From: Pedobacter cryoconitis
Lineage (GTDB): Bacteria > Bacteroidota > Bacteroidia > Sphingobacteriales > Sphingobacteriaceae
Assembly: GCF_014207135.1 (NCBI RefSeq)
Contig: NZ_JACHCC010000009.1
Coordinates: 62,001-126,000, forward strand
Length of the DNA: 64,000 bases
Direction of reading: 5' to 3'
A model generated the notes under the pieces. That model had not been told where the DNA came from. It made no database searches and saw only the letters and a program-made list of their open reading frames with translations. Made by a program: the position numbers and the translations under genes. Of this stretch, positions 52,763 through 61,263 are shown in pieces (within the stretch, counting starts at the first letter, position 1; every line of letters starts with the position of its first letter).

Positions 52763-53599
52763 TTATTTGTATATTTTTCTGAAACCTGATGGACTGGTGC
52801 CTTTATATTTCTTAAAAGTCCTGTTAAGATGACTTTCATCGGTAAAACCAAATTCCCGTGAGATCTCACCAATCCTGAGGTCACTGTGAAGGAGACGGTT
52901 TTCTATCAGTTTGAGTTTATATTTCATAATATAATCCTGCATCGTTTCCTGAGCGTGTTTCTTAAAGTACCGTCCGAGATAAGACTCAGATATACCGAAT
53001 ACATTTCCCAGATTTAGAGCACTTAATTTCTCAGGTTCGCAGATATTACTCTGGATATATTCCAGGATTCCCAGCGCTTTCTCTTCAGATTGCTCGTTGA
53101 TCTGTTCAGGAAGATATTTTGCAATATTCCTCGCCACAACGATAATCAGTGTATTAATCAGCTGCCTGATCAGCTCTTTATTATAAAGGTCTCTGTTCAC
53201 ATATTCACGGATAATAGCCTCAATCATAGGTTTAACGAGGCTTTTGTCTGTCTTATTTTTCAGGACACAGCCAGGCTGATGATTGGCATGCTGTAAGATA
53301 AACTCCAGTTTCTGTACACTTTCCTGATGTAAAGCACTATTTTTAATATAGATATTATTAAACCTGATAAATAGAAATTGAGTGGTTTCCTTAATTTTAA
53401 AAGAGTGGCAGTCATCAGGAGTAATCAGGAATAAGTGCCCGCCATGATAATCAAAGTGATTCTTATTGATACATTGCTGTCCCGTACCAGAGACGATATA
53501 AATCAGTTCAAAGAAATTATGTTCATGTCCTTCCTTAGGGCATTCATCCAATTCTTTTAATACAATTTCAAAAGGTTCATATAGAGTCTCCCTGCGCAT
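52763..53599 (-). CDS. AraC-family transcriptional regulator
   Basis: A 278-residue regulator. Residues ~20-95 are a cupin-like sensor domain (GHEHNFFELIYIVSGTGQQCIN, GHLFLITPDDCHSFKI). Residues ~175-278 are two helix-turn-helix motifs: LNLGNVFGISESYLGRYFKKHAQETMQDYIMKYKLKLIENRLL and IGEISREFGFTDESHLNRTFKKYKGTSPSGFRK, the AraC/XylS signature. It is divergent from the MDR reductase gene at 53684, with 84 bases between start codons, so it probably controls that gene and itself (inference). The ligand is unknown. Confidence 0.95.
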   Translation of the reverse strand: MRRETLYEPFEIVLKELDECPKEGHEHNFFELIYIVSGTGQQCINKNHFDYHGGHLFLITPDDCHSFKIKETTQFLFIRFNNIYIKNSALHQESVQKLEFILQHANHQPGCVLKNKTDKSLVKPMIEAIIREYVNRDLYNKELIRQLINTLIIVVARNIAKYLPEQINEQSEEKALGILEYIQSNICEPEKLSALNLGNVFGISESYLGRYFKKHAQETMQDYIMKYKLKLIENRLLHSDLRIGEISREFGFTDESHLNRTFKKYKGTSPSGFRKIYK

Positions 53600-53656
53600 G
53601 ACGCAAATTTACTGAAATAGAGAAAGCATATACAAAAGAACCGGGTTAAATCATGA

Positions 53657-53664
53657 TAATTTTG
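53657..53664 (+). promoter_or_regulatory. Candidate -7 box of the MDR reductase gene
   Basis: TAATTTTG matches TAnnTTTG and lies 19 bases ahead of ATG 53684. No TTTG at -33 was found, which fits an activator-dependent promoter such as an AraC target, but is weak evidence. Confidence 0.4.
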
Positions 53665-53683
53665 TCTTATAAGAATCAAAAAA

Positions 53684-54622
53684 ATGAAAAGCATCATATT
53701 AAAAGAATTTGGAGGTGTCGAAAACCTCGTTTTGAGCAATTTGTCCATCCCAACAATTCATGAACAGGAAGTACTTGTACAAGTAAAAGCAATCAGCATT
53801 AACCCGGTGGATGTTAAAACCCGCAGCGGTAAAGGTTATGCCGCAAAACTTAAAGACGAAGATCCGATAATTCTGGGCTGGGATATTTCGGGTATAGTAA
53901 AGGCATCTAATTCTGATCTCTTTAAAGAAGGAGACGAAGTATTTGGGATGGTCAATTTTCCGGGGCATGGTAAAGCTTATGCAGAATACGTAGCTGCGCC
54001 AGCCGCTCATCTTGCTATAAAACCTGCCAATATCAGTTTTGAAGAGGCAGCAGCAGCCACATTAGCTGCTTTGACGGCATGGCAGGCACTGGTTGATCAT
54101 GCGAAAATTAAAAAAGGAGACCGGGTTTTAATTCACGCTGCCGGGGGTGGGGTTGGACACTATGCTGTCCAGATAGCTAAACATCTTGGTGCCTATGTCA
54201 TCGGTACATCTTCTGCGGATAAGAAAGATTTCGTTTTAAGCTTAGGCGTTGATGAACATATTGACTATACCTCTGGCCCCTTTGAGAAAGAGACCAGCAA
54301 TATTGATTTTGTACTGGACACCATTGGCGGCGAGAATATAGATCGTTCGTTAGAAGTGATGAAAACCGGTAGTACGATTATCAGTATCCCTTCTGGTCTG
54401 CGCGAAGCAGTAACCGAAAAGGCCGAAGCAAAAGGCATCAATGGTTACTTTATCCTAGTTCATTCTGATGGAGAGGGTATGAAACATATTGCCGGATTAT
54501 TAAAGGCCGGAAGCCTTAAATCACATGTATCTCAGACATTTGCTCTGGAACAGATGAGAGATGCCCATCTAGCTGTTGAGACAGGAAAAACACAGGGTAA
54601 AATAGTTATCACTATCCCTTAA
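53684..54622 (+). CDS. NADPH:quinone oxidoreductase-like MDR enzyme (zinc-free alcohol dehydrogenase family)
   Basis: A 312-residue medium-chain reductase. The catalytic domain shows MKSIILKEFGGVENLVLSNLSIPTIHEQEVLVQVKAISINPVDVKTRSG and ILGWDISGIV; the nucleotide motif is VLIHAAGGGVGHYAVQIAKHLGAYVIGTSS, the AxxGxxG form of quinone reductases. The Cys/His zinc ligands of alcohol dehydrogenases are absent, so it is a zinc-free reductase of quinones or activated alkenes. It is divergent from an AraC regulator gene, its probable controller. A hairpin terminator follows at 54637. Confidence 0.92.
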   Translation: MKSIILKEFGGVENLVLSNLSIPTIHEQEVLVQVKAISINPVDVKTRSGKGYAAKLKDEDPIILGWDISGIVKASNSDLFKEGDEVFGMVNFPGHGKAYAEYVAAPAAHLAIKPANISFEEAAAATLAALTAWQALVDHAKIKKGDRVLIHAAGGGVGHYAVQIAKHLGAYVIGTSSADKKDFVLSLGVDEHIDYTSGPFEKETSNIDFVLDTIGGENIDRSLEVMKTGSTIISIPSGLREAVTEKAEAKGINGYFILVHSDGEGMKHIAGLLKAGSLKSHVSQTFALEQMRDAHLAVETGKTQGKIVITIP

Positions 54623-54636
54623 TTACTGAATTTATA

Positions 54637-54673
54637 ACAAGAGACGCGGCAAAATCACTGCGCCTCTTGTTTT
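54637..54673 (+). terminator. Terminator after the MDR reductase gene
   Basis: ACAAGAG (about 54638-54644) pairs with CTCTTGT (54664-54670), with more pairs inside (GCG/CGC), followed by TTTG. One mismatch lies in the stem. Confidence 0.7.
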
Positions 54674-54686
54674 GATCAATACAAGA

Positions 54687-56003
54687 CTAAGGAAGTGTAG
54701 AGAAATTAATTACAGGTACAGTACCTGTCGCTGACCGGTTAAAGGTTTGATTTACATTCACGTAATTCGCAAAGAAACCTCCATTCTGCAAATAAAACTG
54801 TCCGTTTTGTAATCCGCCACCATAATCCATCCGCTGCTGGTTATTTACTGTCGCATCTCCGTCAAAATAAGCGCTGGTTAGTTCTGTCCAGGTGCCAGTA
54901 GAGCTCTTAACCCATTGATTTCCATATTGAGCCTGTCTTCCAAAATAACCATTCGTATCTGCAAAATTCTCAAGGAAAGAGTAAAGACCCGTCAGATACG
55001 TACTCGTATTCGGTCTTGACCAGGTTGCTATAAATTGCCATGAGCCTAACTCAGGCGCATAAAACCAGGAGGAATAAACAGTATTACCGTTATTGTCAGG
55101 AGCACCCTGGGTCAGGAATTTATAAGTATTACCAGCTACCCAGTTATAAACTAAATAGGATTGTCCACCTGTTCCTTCACCCGTAAAATTAGTAGCGACT
55201 ACGTTAGTCCCTTTTCTTGTCCATGTTGTCGTACCACTGGTCGGATTCCATACAGAGAAGAGTATCCTCCGTTCCGTCGGAGAATTTACCTGCATACCAA
55301 AATAACCTTCTCCAAAACCATTTGCCATATAATAAGACCCAACCGGATCCTGCCCTACCGGCACTGTCACCTCACTATAAAACCATTCAGAATTAGCCGG
55401 AGCTGTATATCCCAGATGAACTGAGGGTCCTCTTCTTGACCAATAGAAATTAGCTGAATCATTGGCATAATTAACGTTTGATGCAACGGCTGTACCGCTG
55501 ATGATCAGATCTGAGACATCTGCATAATAGCCACCTGTGCGATTGACCCCCTGGAAATCTACTTTTACGTAACCAGCATTTGCGATGTTGACTGTCCCCA
55601 CATCGTAAGTCGTATAAGCTGATCCGGAAAGGTTTACTGTAAATGCTGTCCCATTAATTGTCAGTTTAACAACGCTGCTTCCAGAAGCTACCTTAGCTTT
55701 CATTTTCACAGTCAATGTCCCTGTTGTTCCTAAACGGAAATAGGAAGAAAAAATGCTGTTCGCATTACTCCAGTTTGAAAGTGTATTGGTGGTCACGACT
55801 TCATTTCCTCCTGAACCTAAAGTAGTAACAAATGCATTGCCGCCCATAGGCACATCCAGGGAGCTTCCCCCCAGCGAATTAGCAGATTTGCCATTCAGCG
55901 AACTTAATGAGTTTGCCTGAGCATTGGGCTGTTGTCCATCTTTCTTACAGGAGAAGAAACAGAGCAGCGATAAACAACAGTAGATAAAATGTCTTGTTTT
56001 CAT
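54687..56003 (-). CDS. DUF3472 family lipoprotein with DUF5077-like N-terminal module
   Basis: A 438-residue surface lipoprotein; lipobox FFSC with Cys19. A Ser/Asn-rich linker (residues ~25-50) is followed by a DUF5077-like beta domain ~50-170 (VPMGGNAFVTT, FRLGTTGTLTVKMKAKVASGSSVVKLTING) and the DUF3472 domain ~180-438 (WSRRGPSVHLGY, FYSEVTVPVGQDPVGSYYMANGFGEGYFGMQVNSPTERRILFSVWNP, TGGQSYLVYNW, SWQFIATWSRPNTSTYLTGLYSFLENF). DUF3472 proteins often sit in glycan-utilisation contexts, but activity is unproven. Two AAACGTTT palindromes upstream suggest control by a LacI-type repressor (inference). Confidence 0.92.
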   Translation of the reverse strand: MKTRHFIYCCLSLLCFFSCKKDGQQPNAQANSLSSLNGKSANSLGGSSLDVPMGGNAFVTTLGSGGNEVVTTNTLSNWSNANSIFSSYFRLGTTGTLTVKMKAKVASGSSVVKLTINGTAFTVNLSGSAYTTYDVGTVNIANAGYVKVDFQGVNRTGGYYADVSDLIISGTAVASNVNYANDSANFYWSRRGPSVHLGYTAPANSEWFYSEVTVPVGQDPVGSYYMANGFGEGYFGMQVNSPTERRILFSVWNPTSGTTTWTRKGTNVVATNFTGEGTGGQSYLVYNWVAGNTYKFLTQGAPDNNGNTVYSSWFYAPELGSWQFIATWSRPNTSTYLTGLYSFLENFADTNGYFGRQAQYGNQWVKSSTGTWTELTSAYFDGDATVNNQQRMDYGGGLQNGQFYLQNGGFFANYVNVNQTFNRSATGTVPVINFSTLP

Positions 56004-56100
56004 AAATAGTTGAGTTTAGTTAGATGATTAAAAGGGTTGGTTAAATCCCTGTAAATCAAACTTAAACATCAGACAATCATATTTATCAAATTATAATTAC

Positions 56101-56112
56101 ACAAACGTTTGT
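56101..56112. promoter_or_regulatory. Perfect palindrome ACAAACGTTTGT, LacI-type operator
   Basis: A 12-base perfect palindrome about 98 bases upstream of the DUF3472 start. The central AAACGTTT with its CG core is the classic operator core of LacI/GalR-family repressors. No LacI-family gene is in the window, so the regulator is encoded elsewhere. Confidence 0.55.
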
Positions 56113-56313
56113 ATAGCTGTTGGTTACACTAAAAACAATAATTCATCGCGATAAAGAACACAATCTGATGCTTTTTTTTGATATCAAATTATAAAAATCC
56201 GGGTTGCACAAATACGAAAACTCCTGATAACCATCTTTTAGCGGCAGGAGCCTGTCAAGACCAACCTATTTCGCACATACAATCTGAATTTCAACCATTT
56301 ACACAGCAATGCG

Positions 56314-56323
56314 CAAACGTTTG
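56314..56323. promoter_or_regulatory. Second palindrome CAAACGTTTG, LacI-type operator
   Basis: A 10-base perfect palindrome sharing the AAACGTTT core with the site at 56101, 212 bases away (56101 to 56314 is 213). Two copies in one intergenic region support a real operator pair, possibly looping. Confidence 0.5.
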
Positions 56324-56337
56324 ACCACATCGCAATT

Positions 56338-56383
56338 AAGACAGAAAGCCCTTTCATTTAATAATGAAAGGGCTTTCTGTCTT
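56338..56383 (-). terminator. Terminator with a perfect 21-bp stem
   Basis: Bases 56338-56358 pair perfectly with 56363-56383 around a 4-base loop (TAAT). The GC core is AAGCCCTTTC/GAAAGGGCTT. It lies 38 bp after the stop of the minus-strand gene at 56422-57186. Confidence 0.93.
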
Positions 56384-56421
56384 AGCTTACTCAGACCATT
56401 TTCAGTCTGTTTTATGATTTC

Positions 56422-57186
56422 TTAAAATTTGATCATCAGCTTATCAGCAACAAGCTGATCGTTCTTGTAGTATTCGAAGTACCAATTCCCGTTTTTCCGG
56501 AGAACTATTCCGTTAAATGATCCGTTACCCGCAATAAAATAATCCTCAACAGAAGTCTTAAACAAGGTCAGAATTATTTTTGGAGCTGTATCTATCAATT
56601 GATATCCATTTTTTGTTGGCTGTGCATATAATGTTCCGGCAGGTTGATTTGTCTCAGCTGCAACCACGACTTTGGCAGGGGCTTGATTGACCACCGGGGG
56701 CGTAACTACAGTGGTAGTGACAACAGCCTTCTGCTGGCTTTGCTGTACATTAGTTGATCCGTTATAAGTATATTTAACATTATCAAATGACGTAAGCGCA
56801 TCTCTTAAAGCAAGATTATAAGAGACGTTATATTCTTTTTCCCTGCTTTTACCTTCCTTGGTTTTAAAAATAATATTACCCTGGCAGTCTTTTAATAAAA
56901 GGGTAAGATTAGTTGTAAACATCCCATTTTTTTCTAATACATCTGCGTTCAGTGCACTGCATCTGTTAGTTGCAATTTCATTGGGTAGGTCAGCATTATC
57001 GAAATAAGTTGTAAACCCTCTTTCTTCAAGGAATATTTTGATCAGTGTATTTAATTTATACTGATCCTTTTGCTTCAGGAAACTAAGCTTTTCAGGTACA
57101 ATTACGTATTTGTAATTGTTAAGGGTATTTTGGGCATAGCCCGAAAAAGAGAGGAATAAAAGAAATAACAGAATGTACTTTTTCAT
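56422..57186 (-). CDS. Uncharacterised secreted protein
   Basis: A 254-residue exported protein with signal peptide MKKYILLFLLFLSFSGYAQ. I do not recognise a family. Residues ~25-135 look like a periplasmic alpha/beta module (YKYVIVPEKLSFLKQKDQYKLNTLIKIFLEERGF, EYNVSYNLALRDALTSF), resembling the start of outer-membrane or curli-type assembly factors; then a Val/Thr/Pro/Gln-rich linker (~145-185), then a short C-terminal beta region (GYQLIDTAPKIILTLFKTSVEDYFIAGNGSFNGIVLRKNGNWYFEYYKND). It has its own near-consensus promoter and a very strong terminator, so it is an independent unit. Confidence 0.8.
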   Translation of the reverse strand: MKKYILLFLLFLSFSGYAQNTLNNYKYVIVPEKLSFLKQKDQYKLNTLIKIFLEERGFTTYFDNADLPNEIATNRCSALNADVLEKNGMFTTNLTLLLKDCQGNIIFKTKEGKSREKEYNVSYNLALRDALTSFDNVKYTYNGSTNVQQSQQKAVVTTTVVTPPVVNQAPAKVVVAAETNQPAGTLYAQPTKNGYQLIDTAPKIILTLFKTSVEDYFIAGNGSFNGIVLRKNGNWYFEYYKNDQLVADKLMIKF

Positions 57187-57213
57187 ATCAAATATGTTTT
57201 TTTAATCTTTTCG

Positions 57214-57244
57214 CTAAGATAGACCATTCTGAAGCAGACTCAAA
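57214..57244 (-). promoter_or_regulatory. Promoter of the secreted protein gene at 56422-57186
   Basis: On the minus strand TTTG (57244-57241), 19 bases, then TATCTTAG (57221-57214, one mismatch to TAnnTTTG). It gives a leader of about 20 bases before ATG 57186. Confidence 0.55.
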
Positions 57245-57279
57245 ATACATGTTTACAAGAATATGCATACAATAGCTGT

Positions 57280-59238
57280 TTATTTTATTCTTTCCAGTCT
57301 GATGTGATCAGCAGAGGTATAGACAAGAGGATACTTTTCGAAAATAACATTACTGGGATCCAGTCCATAATTATCATCCTGGGTCACAGCCACCCCTTTA
57401 ATATTATAATATATCCGGATCAGGAAATTCTTCCAGAAAGGCAGCTGATTATCAAACGACAGAAAAGAACTGATCACAATAAATTTATAACCACCTATAG
57501 GATTTTGTTCAAACTTCAGGTCTTCGCGATATTCACGGTCCAGTTCTCCGGATTTAATTAATTCCTGAGCTATTTTCCTGAAAAATAAATCTACTCTGGG
57601 AGGCACTCTGAAACCAAGTTTCAGATCGACGAAATAGGCGTCATTGGACGAAAGTGTATTAATTTTATACTGTAAGGTATAGGGTTCATCGGTTATACTG
57701 ATATGAAAGAACCAATAAATGTCAGCCTTTTTCAGCGGTGAAGTAAAGATAGAATTGAGTGTCTTATCTTCAATTCTTTGTGGCCAAGGAGAAGAGGTAA
57801 TATAGATCAGATGTGTACTGAAGTTCTCAATACGTTCTCCATGACTGAGCCCCACCAGTCTTTTTAAATTATCTGGCTCCCATTCACTGTAGGTTGTCAG
57901 TTTTTCTTCAGTGCCCCGCCCCCATCTCCAGATCAGCATAATAGCGGATAATGTTGTTCCCATGATTAACATGATCCATCCGCCTTCCGCGATCTTCTTC
58001 AGATTTGCAATCAAAAAAGAAATCTCAACCGTTAGAAACATAATGGTAACGGGGATAATTATAGCTAAGGACCTTCTTCGGGATAACATATACAAGACGA
58101 TCAGGCAGGTTGTTGAAAGCATCGTCAACGTGACTGAGAGACCAAAAGCAGCCTCCATTTTTGTTGACTCCCTGAAATACAGGACAACACTTATACAGGC
58201 TGCCATCAATGCCCAGTTAAAGAATGGGATATAAAGTTGTCCTTTAATATTGCCGGGAAAAATAATTTTATGTCTTGGCCACAAGCCTAAATGTATAGCT
58301 TCATTGGCTAATGTAAAACACCCGCTAATTAGGGCCTGGCTGGCAATAATAGTAGCCAGAGTGGATAACACAACAGCAGGGATATAAATAGGCAAAGGAA
58401 CGATATTAAAGAACGGACTCAAATTATTAGCCTTCCCGGCACTTAAAAGCCACGCGGTCTGACCGGCATAAGACAGGATCAGTGCAATTTTGATAAAGAT
58501 CCAGCTCACCCTGATATTATTACGTCCTACATGCCCCATATCACTGTATAACGCTTCTGCACCTGTCGTACAAAGAAAGACTCCTCCCAACAGCCAGAAC
58601 CCTTTCGGATAATGCAAAAGGAAATTAAAAGCATATACGGGATTAAGCGCTTTTAAAACGGTAAAGTCTTTACTTAATGCCATAAACCCGATGATCCCCA
58701 TGAATGCGAACCACAATATCATAACCGGTCCGAATATCTTACCTATAACCTGTGTACCGAATTGCTGGATTACAAACAGAAATACAAGAATAGTTATAAC
58801 AATAGGGATTGTATTCAGGTGAGGATAATACAATTTAAGCCCTTCAACGGCCGAAGCAACTGAAATCGGAGGGGTAATAATTCCGTCGGAAATCAAAAAT
58901 GAACCACCAAGTATAGCCAGAATGACTACCCATTTTCCGTAATAACGTCTGATCAATGTATAAAGGGAAAAAATTCCACCCTCTCCATTATTATCTGCCT
59001 GTAAGGTAATAAGGATATACTTGACCGTTGTCTGTAAGGTAAGTGTCCATATAATACAACTCAGGATGCCAAGAGCTTTCATACTGTCAATGACTTCGCC
59101 GGGCTGGAAAATAGCGGTATAAGTGTAAAGCGGAGAAGTTCCGATATCCCCAAAAACAATACCTGTAGCTATCAGTATGCCTGCAAGCTTAACCTGCGAC
59201 TGAAATTTCCGGATGCTCGTTTGTGCAATTGTACTCAT
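57280..59238 (-). CDS. kup: KUP/HAK/KT-family potassium transporter
   Basis: A 652-residue inner-membrane potassium:proton symporter. The first helices carry the family signature IVFGDIGTSPLYTYTAIF; further marks are NNGEGGIFSLYTLIRRY, GGSFLISDGIITPPISVASAVEGL, GAEALYSDMGHVGRNNIR and SGCFTLANEAIHLG. About 12 membrane segments fill residues ~15-440, followed by a cytosolic C-terminal domain (~200 residues). I choose ATG 59238 (MSTIAQTS) rather than the ATG at 59262: the promoter's -7 box (59260-59267) overlaps the upstream codon. Single-gene transcript. Confidence 0.93.
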   Translation of the reverse strand: MSTIAQTSIRKFQSQVKLAGILIATGIVFGDIGTSPLYTYTAIFQPGEVIDSMKALGILSCIIWTLTLQTTVKYILITLQADNNGEGGIFSLYTLIRRYYGKWVVILAILGGSFLISDGIITPPISVASAVEGLKLYYPHLNTIPIVITILVFLFVIQQFGTQVIGKIFGPVMILWFAFMGIIGFMALSKDFTVLKALNPVYAFNFLLHYPKGFWLLGGVFLCTTGAEALYSDMGHVGRNNIRVSWIFIKIALILSYAGQTAWLLSAGKANNLSPFFNIVPLPIYIPAVVLSTLATIIASQALISGCFTLANEAIHLGLWPRHKIIFPGNIKGQLYIPFFNWALMAACISVVLYFRESTKMEAAFGLSVTLTMLSTTCLIVLYMLSRRRSLAIIIPVTIMFLTVEISFLIANLKKIAEGGWIMLIMGTTLSAIMLIWRWGRGTEEKLTTYSEWEPDNLKRLVGLSHGERIENFSTHLIYITSSPWPQRIEDKTLNSIFTSPLKKADIYWFFHISITDEPYTLQYKINTLSSNDAYFVDLKLGFRVPPRVDLFFRKIAQELIKSGELDREYREDLKFEQNPIGGYKFIVISSFLSFDNQLPFWKNFLIRIYYNIKGVAVTQDDNYGLDPSNVIFEKYPLVYTSADHIRLERIK

Positions 59239-59259
59239 AGGATATTCGTGTCTTAATTC

Positions 59260-59291
59260 CAAAATAACATCAAGCGGGCATTCCGAACAAA
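59260..59291 (-). promoter_or_regulatory. Promoter of kup
   Basis: On the minus strand TTTG (59291-59288), a 20-base spacer and TTATTTTG (59267-59260, one mismatch to TAnnTTTG). Transcription would start near 59253, which rules out ATG 59262 and supports ATG 59238. Confidence 0.6.
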
Positions 59292-59368
59292 TTGAATGGA
59301 TAGGTCTCCTTTTCGTTTCTATTCAAAAACAGGGCCATTCTGATCTGCATAAATATTATTATTCACCT

Positions 59369-60067
59369 TTAATTCACCACAAGATTTGCAAAATCCCCGG
59401 CTGAAGAATTCCCAACCCAGAGACCAAGCTTTCCACTCATTTTCTCATTTAAAGAGCTAACCTCCAAACAAGATTCAGTTGAATTATTCACATATACTTT
59501 GATGATTTTTCCCTTCACCACAATCTTGACATGAAACCAGTCATTTGGGGCTGGCGGAGATTGGAGTTTCTTTTCATATACACCAGGATGTTCATTTCTC
59601 AGACGTTCCCACCCAAAAGCCGGATCAAAAACATACTGTACCATATGGGCTTGCTGAAGACTGTCTTTTGATAGAAAATTGAACGGTCTGAAATAGATCG
59701 CTTCACAGCTATCTTTCGAAACGCCATGGAATGCAATTCCTAAAAAACTACCTTGTTTGATATCTTTACCACGCAGATCTACTTCGATAGTTCCGTTAGA
59801 AAATTCAACATTTTTTAGCCATGCGACACCAGATCCATCTGCGGATGAGAACCGGACAGCGTGCTTCTCCGTCAACGGGGACATGCTCCTGTTTTCCATA
59901 ATAAATAACCCTTTCGATTTGAGATCAGCTAAGTTATAAGTCGCATGTTGTGCCATCCCTTTGTTTACAATAGAGAATAGAAACACAACTATATATAAGA
60001 AACGATAGAAATAACGTTTCTTTAAAGAAATACTAAAATCTGCTTTTAAAACAATGGATCTATTCAT
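59369..60067 (-). CDS. Secreted LamG-like single-domain protein
   Basis: A 232-residue exported protein with an unusually long, basic signal region (KKRYFYRFLYIVVFLFSIVNKGMAQ, to about residue 40). The mature part is a LamG/DUF1080-like jelly roll: VEFSNGTIEVDLRGKDIKQGSFLGIAFHGVS, CEAIYFRPFNF, DWFHVKIVVKGKIIKVYVNNS, GKLGLWVGNSSAGDFANLVV. It resembles the gene product at 4064-4726 by eye. It begins 20 bp after the SRPBCC gene on the same strand and is plausibly the last gene of the DoxX-ArsR-SRPBCC operon. No catalytic residues were seen. Confidence 0.75.
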   Translation of the reverse strand: MNRSIVLKADFSISLKKRYFYRFLYIVVFLFSIVNKGMAQHATYNLADLKSKGLFIMENRSMSPLTEKHAVRFSSADGSGVAWLKNVEFSNGTIEVDLRGKDIKQGSFLGIAFHGVSKDSCEAIYFRPFNFLSKDSLQQAHMVQYVFDPAFGWERLRNEHPGVYEKKLQSPPAPNDWFHVKIVVKGKIIKVYVNNSTESCLEVSSLNEKMSGKLGLWVGNSSAGDFANLVVN

Positions 60068-60087
60068 GGCTGAGTGTTTATAGAGAG

Positions 60088-60501
60088 TTAGTTTGCTTCG
60101 GTATATTTTTTAAAGTTGTCAAGTATGGCCTGCCAACCATTTTTCTGCATCTCAAGGGAGTTTTGTTCTTCTGCATCAAATGTTACAATAACGTCGGTTT
60201 GGGTACCATTTTCATTAAAAACAACAGTCACCTGCCTTCCGTCTGGCATGGCATAGGTGAATTTTTCACCTTCAATCACCTCATTATAAACCGCTTCAAA
60301 GTCAAAACCGAAACTTCCATCTTTTGCCTCCATCCTTGCCGAATATTTCCCGCCAACCCGCATATCATTTGTCGCAGAAGGACATTGCCAGGAAGGATCT
60401 GCAAAGTTCCATTTTGTGATATGTTCAGGATTTGTATAGCAGTCCCATACTTTTTTAATGTCTGCATTTACCTTGGCAGTAACAGTAATTTTGTTGCTCA
60501 T
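60088..60501 (-). CDS. SRPBCC (AHSA1/START-like) domain protein
   Basis: A 137-residue cytosolic protein of the SRPBCC fold (AHSA1 type). Landmarks are KITVTAKVNADIKKVWDCYTNPEHITKWNFADPSWQCP, VGGKYSARMEAKDGSFGFDFEAVYNEVIEGEKFTYAMPDGRQVTVVF and the closing QKNGWQAILDNFKKYTE helix. These proteins bind hydrophobic ligands in a deep cavity. It follows the ArsR-type regulator gene by 4 bp, a common pair in which an ArsR repressor controls an AHSA1-type protein. Ligand unknown. Confidence 0.92.
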   Translation of the reverse strand: MSNKITVTAKVNADIKKVWDCYTNPEHITKWNFADPSWQCPSATNDMRVGGKYSARMEAKDGSFGFDFEAVYNEVIEGEKFTYAMPDGRQVTVVFNENGTQTDVIVTFDAEEQNSLEMQKNGWQAILDNFKKYTEAN

Positions 60502-60505
60502 CTTT

Positions 60506-60817
60506 TTATTTTTGAATGGTTAATAAAAGCTCATCCAATTGTTGAAAGCGGGTCTCCCACAGCTCCCTGAATTGTTCGAGCCATTTGTCTATTTCTTTCA
60601 TTTTGTCAATTTCAAGCTGATAATAGATTTCCCGTCCCTGATGTCCTTGCCTGACCAGTTCACATTCAGTTAAAACCCTGAGATGTTTTGAAATTGCCTG
60701 CCTTGTGGTATCAAAGTGTTGAGCAATGGCATTAGGGGTCATTGCCTGTATGGCAATTAAAGCGATGATAGCCCTTCGGGTCGGATCGGCTATAGCCTGG
60801 AATATATCTCTTCTCAC
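60506..60817 (-). CDS. ArsR-family winged-helix repressor
   Basis: A 103-residue regulator beginning with GTG: RRDIFQAIADPTRRAIIALIAIQAMTPNAIAQHFDTTRQAISKHLRVLTECELVRQGHQGREIYYQL is the full winged helix with recognition helix TRQAISKHL. The metal-binding Cys motif of ArsR sensors (ELCVCD) is absent, so it is of the non-metal type often paired with SRPBCC or DoxX genes. It lies 45 bp after the DoxX gene and 4 bp before the SRPBCC gene. The large inverted repeat over the operon promoter (61264-61305) is its probable binding site. Confidence 0.93.
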   Translation of the reverse strand: MRRDIFQAIADPTRRAIIALIAIQAMTPNAIAQHFDTTRQAISKHLRVLTECELVRQGHQGREIYYQLEIDKMKEIDKWLEQFRELWETRFQQLDELLLTIQK

Positions 60818-60862
60818 TACACGTTATTTTATATAGGGCTCACAAGCCCTGTAATATTTAAA

Positions 60863-61243
60863 TTATTTCCTGATCAAGGGCAGATATTTTTCCTTATTGT
60901 CGATAATTACCCAAAGAATAATTGCGATCAATACAAATGCAATAGGTAATCCAGATGGAGCCATAGTAATATTGGCCAGTAGAATACCTGTCAGAATCGG
61001 CACGATAACAATAGCCCCGAGTGGCCTGGTCCGAGGGAAGATTAACAACAAACCGCCAAGAATTTCTACGGTACCGACCAGCGGCAGGAGCCAGCCTATT
61101 TCCATAAATGCTTTCATTACTTTCACCATTTTATCCGGCATTTGCGCTGGAAGGGGCATGTAGTGAAAGAATTTATCCAAACCTGCATTGATGAACATCA
61201 GCCCGGTGAGCAGGCATAAAACGAAGAGAATTTTACTTTTCAT
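60863..61243 (-). CDS. DoxX-family membrane protein
   Basis: A 126-residue inner-membrane protein with four predicted helices. ILFVLCLLTGLMFINAGLDKFFHYMPLPAQMPDKM and FMEIGWLLPLVGTVEILGGLLLIFPRTRPLGAIVIVPILTGILLANITMAPSGLP match the DoxX/DoxD fold (GLxKF and EILGGLLLI motifs). Function of most members is unknown; some take part in quinone or thiosulfate oxidation, some in redox stress. It is the first gene of the operon, with ArsR, SRPBCC and LamG genes behind it. Confidence 0.9.
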   Translation of the reverse strand: MKSKILFVLCLLTGLMFINAGLDKFFHYMPLPAQMPDKMVKVMKAFMEIGWLLPLVGTVEILGGLLLIFPRTRPLGAIVIVPILTGILLANITMAPSGLPIAFVLIAIILWVIIDNKEKYLPLIRK

Positions 61244-61263
61244 AATTATTTTATTTTAAATAA

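Larger units (their letters stand above)
56004..56421. other. Gene-free interval with LacI-type palindromes and a terminator
   Basis: These 418 bases contain no credible gene. They hold two palindromes (56101-56112 and 56314-56323), annotated separately, and the strong terminator of the gene at 56422-57186. The promoter of the DUF3472 gene must lie here; no exact TTTG/TAnnTTTG pair was found. Confidence 0.6.

Noticed and set aside
60163..60570. 135-residue plus-strand frame across the SRPBCC and ArsR genes
   Set aside because: It runs antisense across two clear genes and has no recognisable domain.
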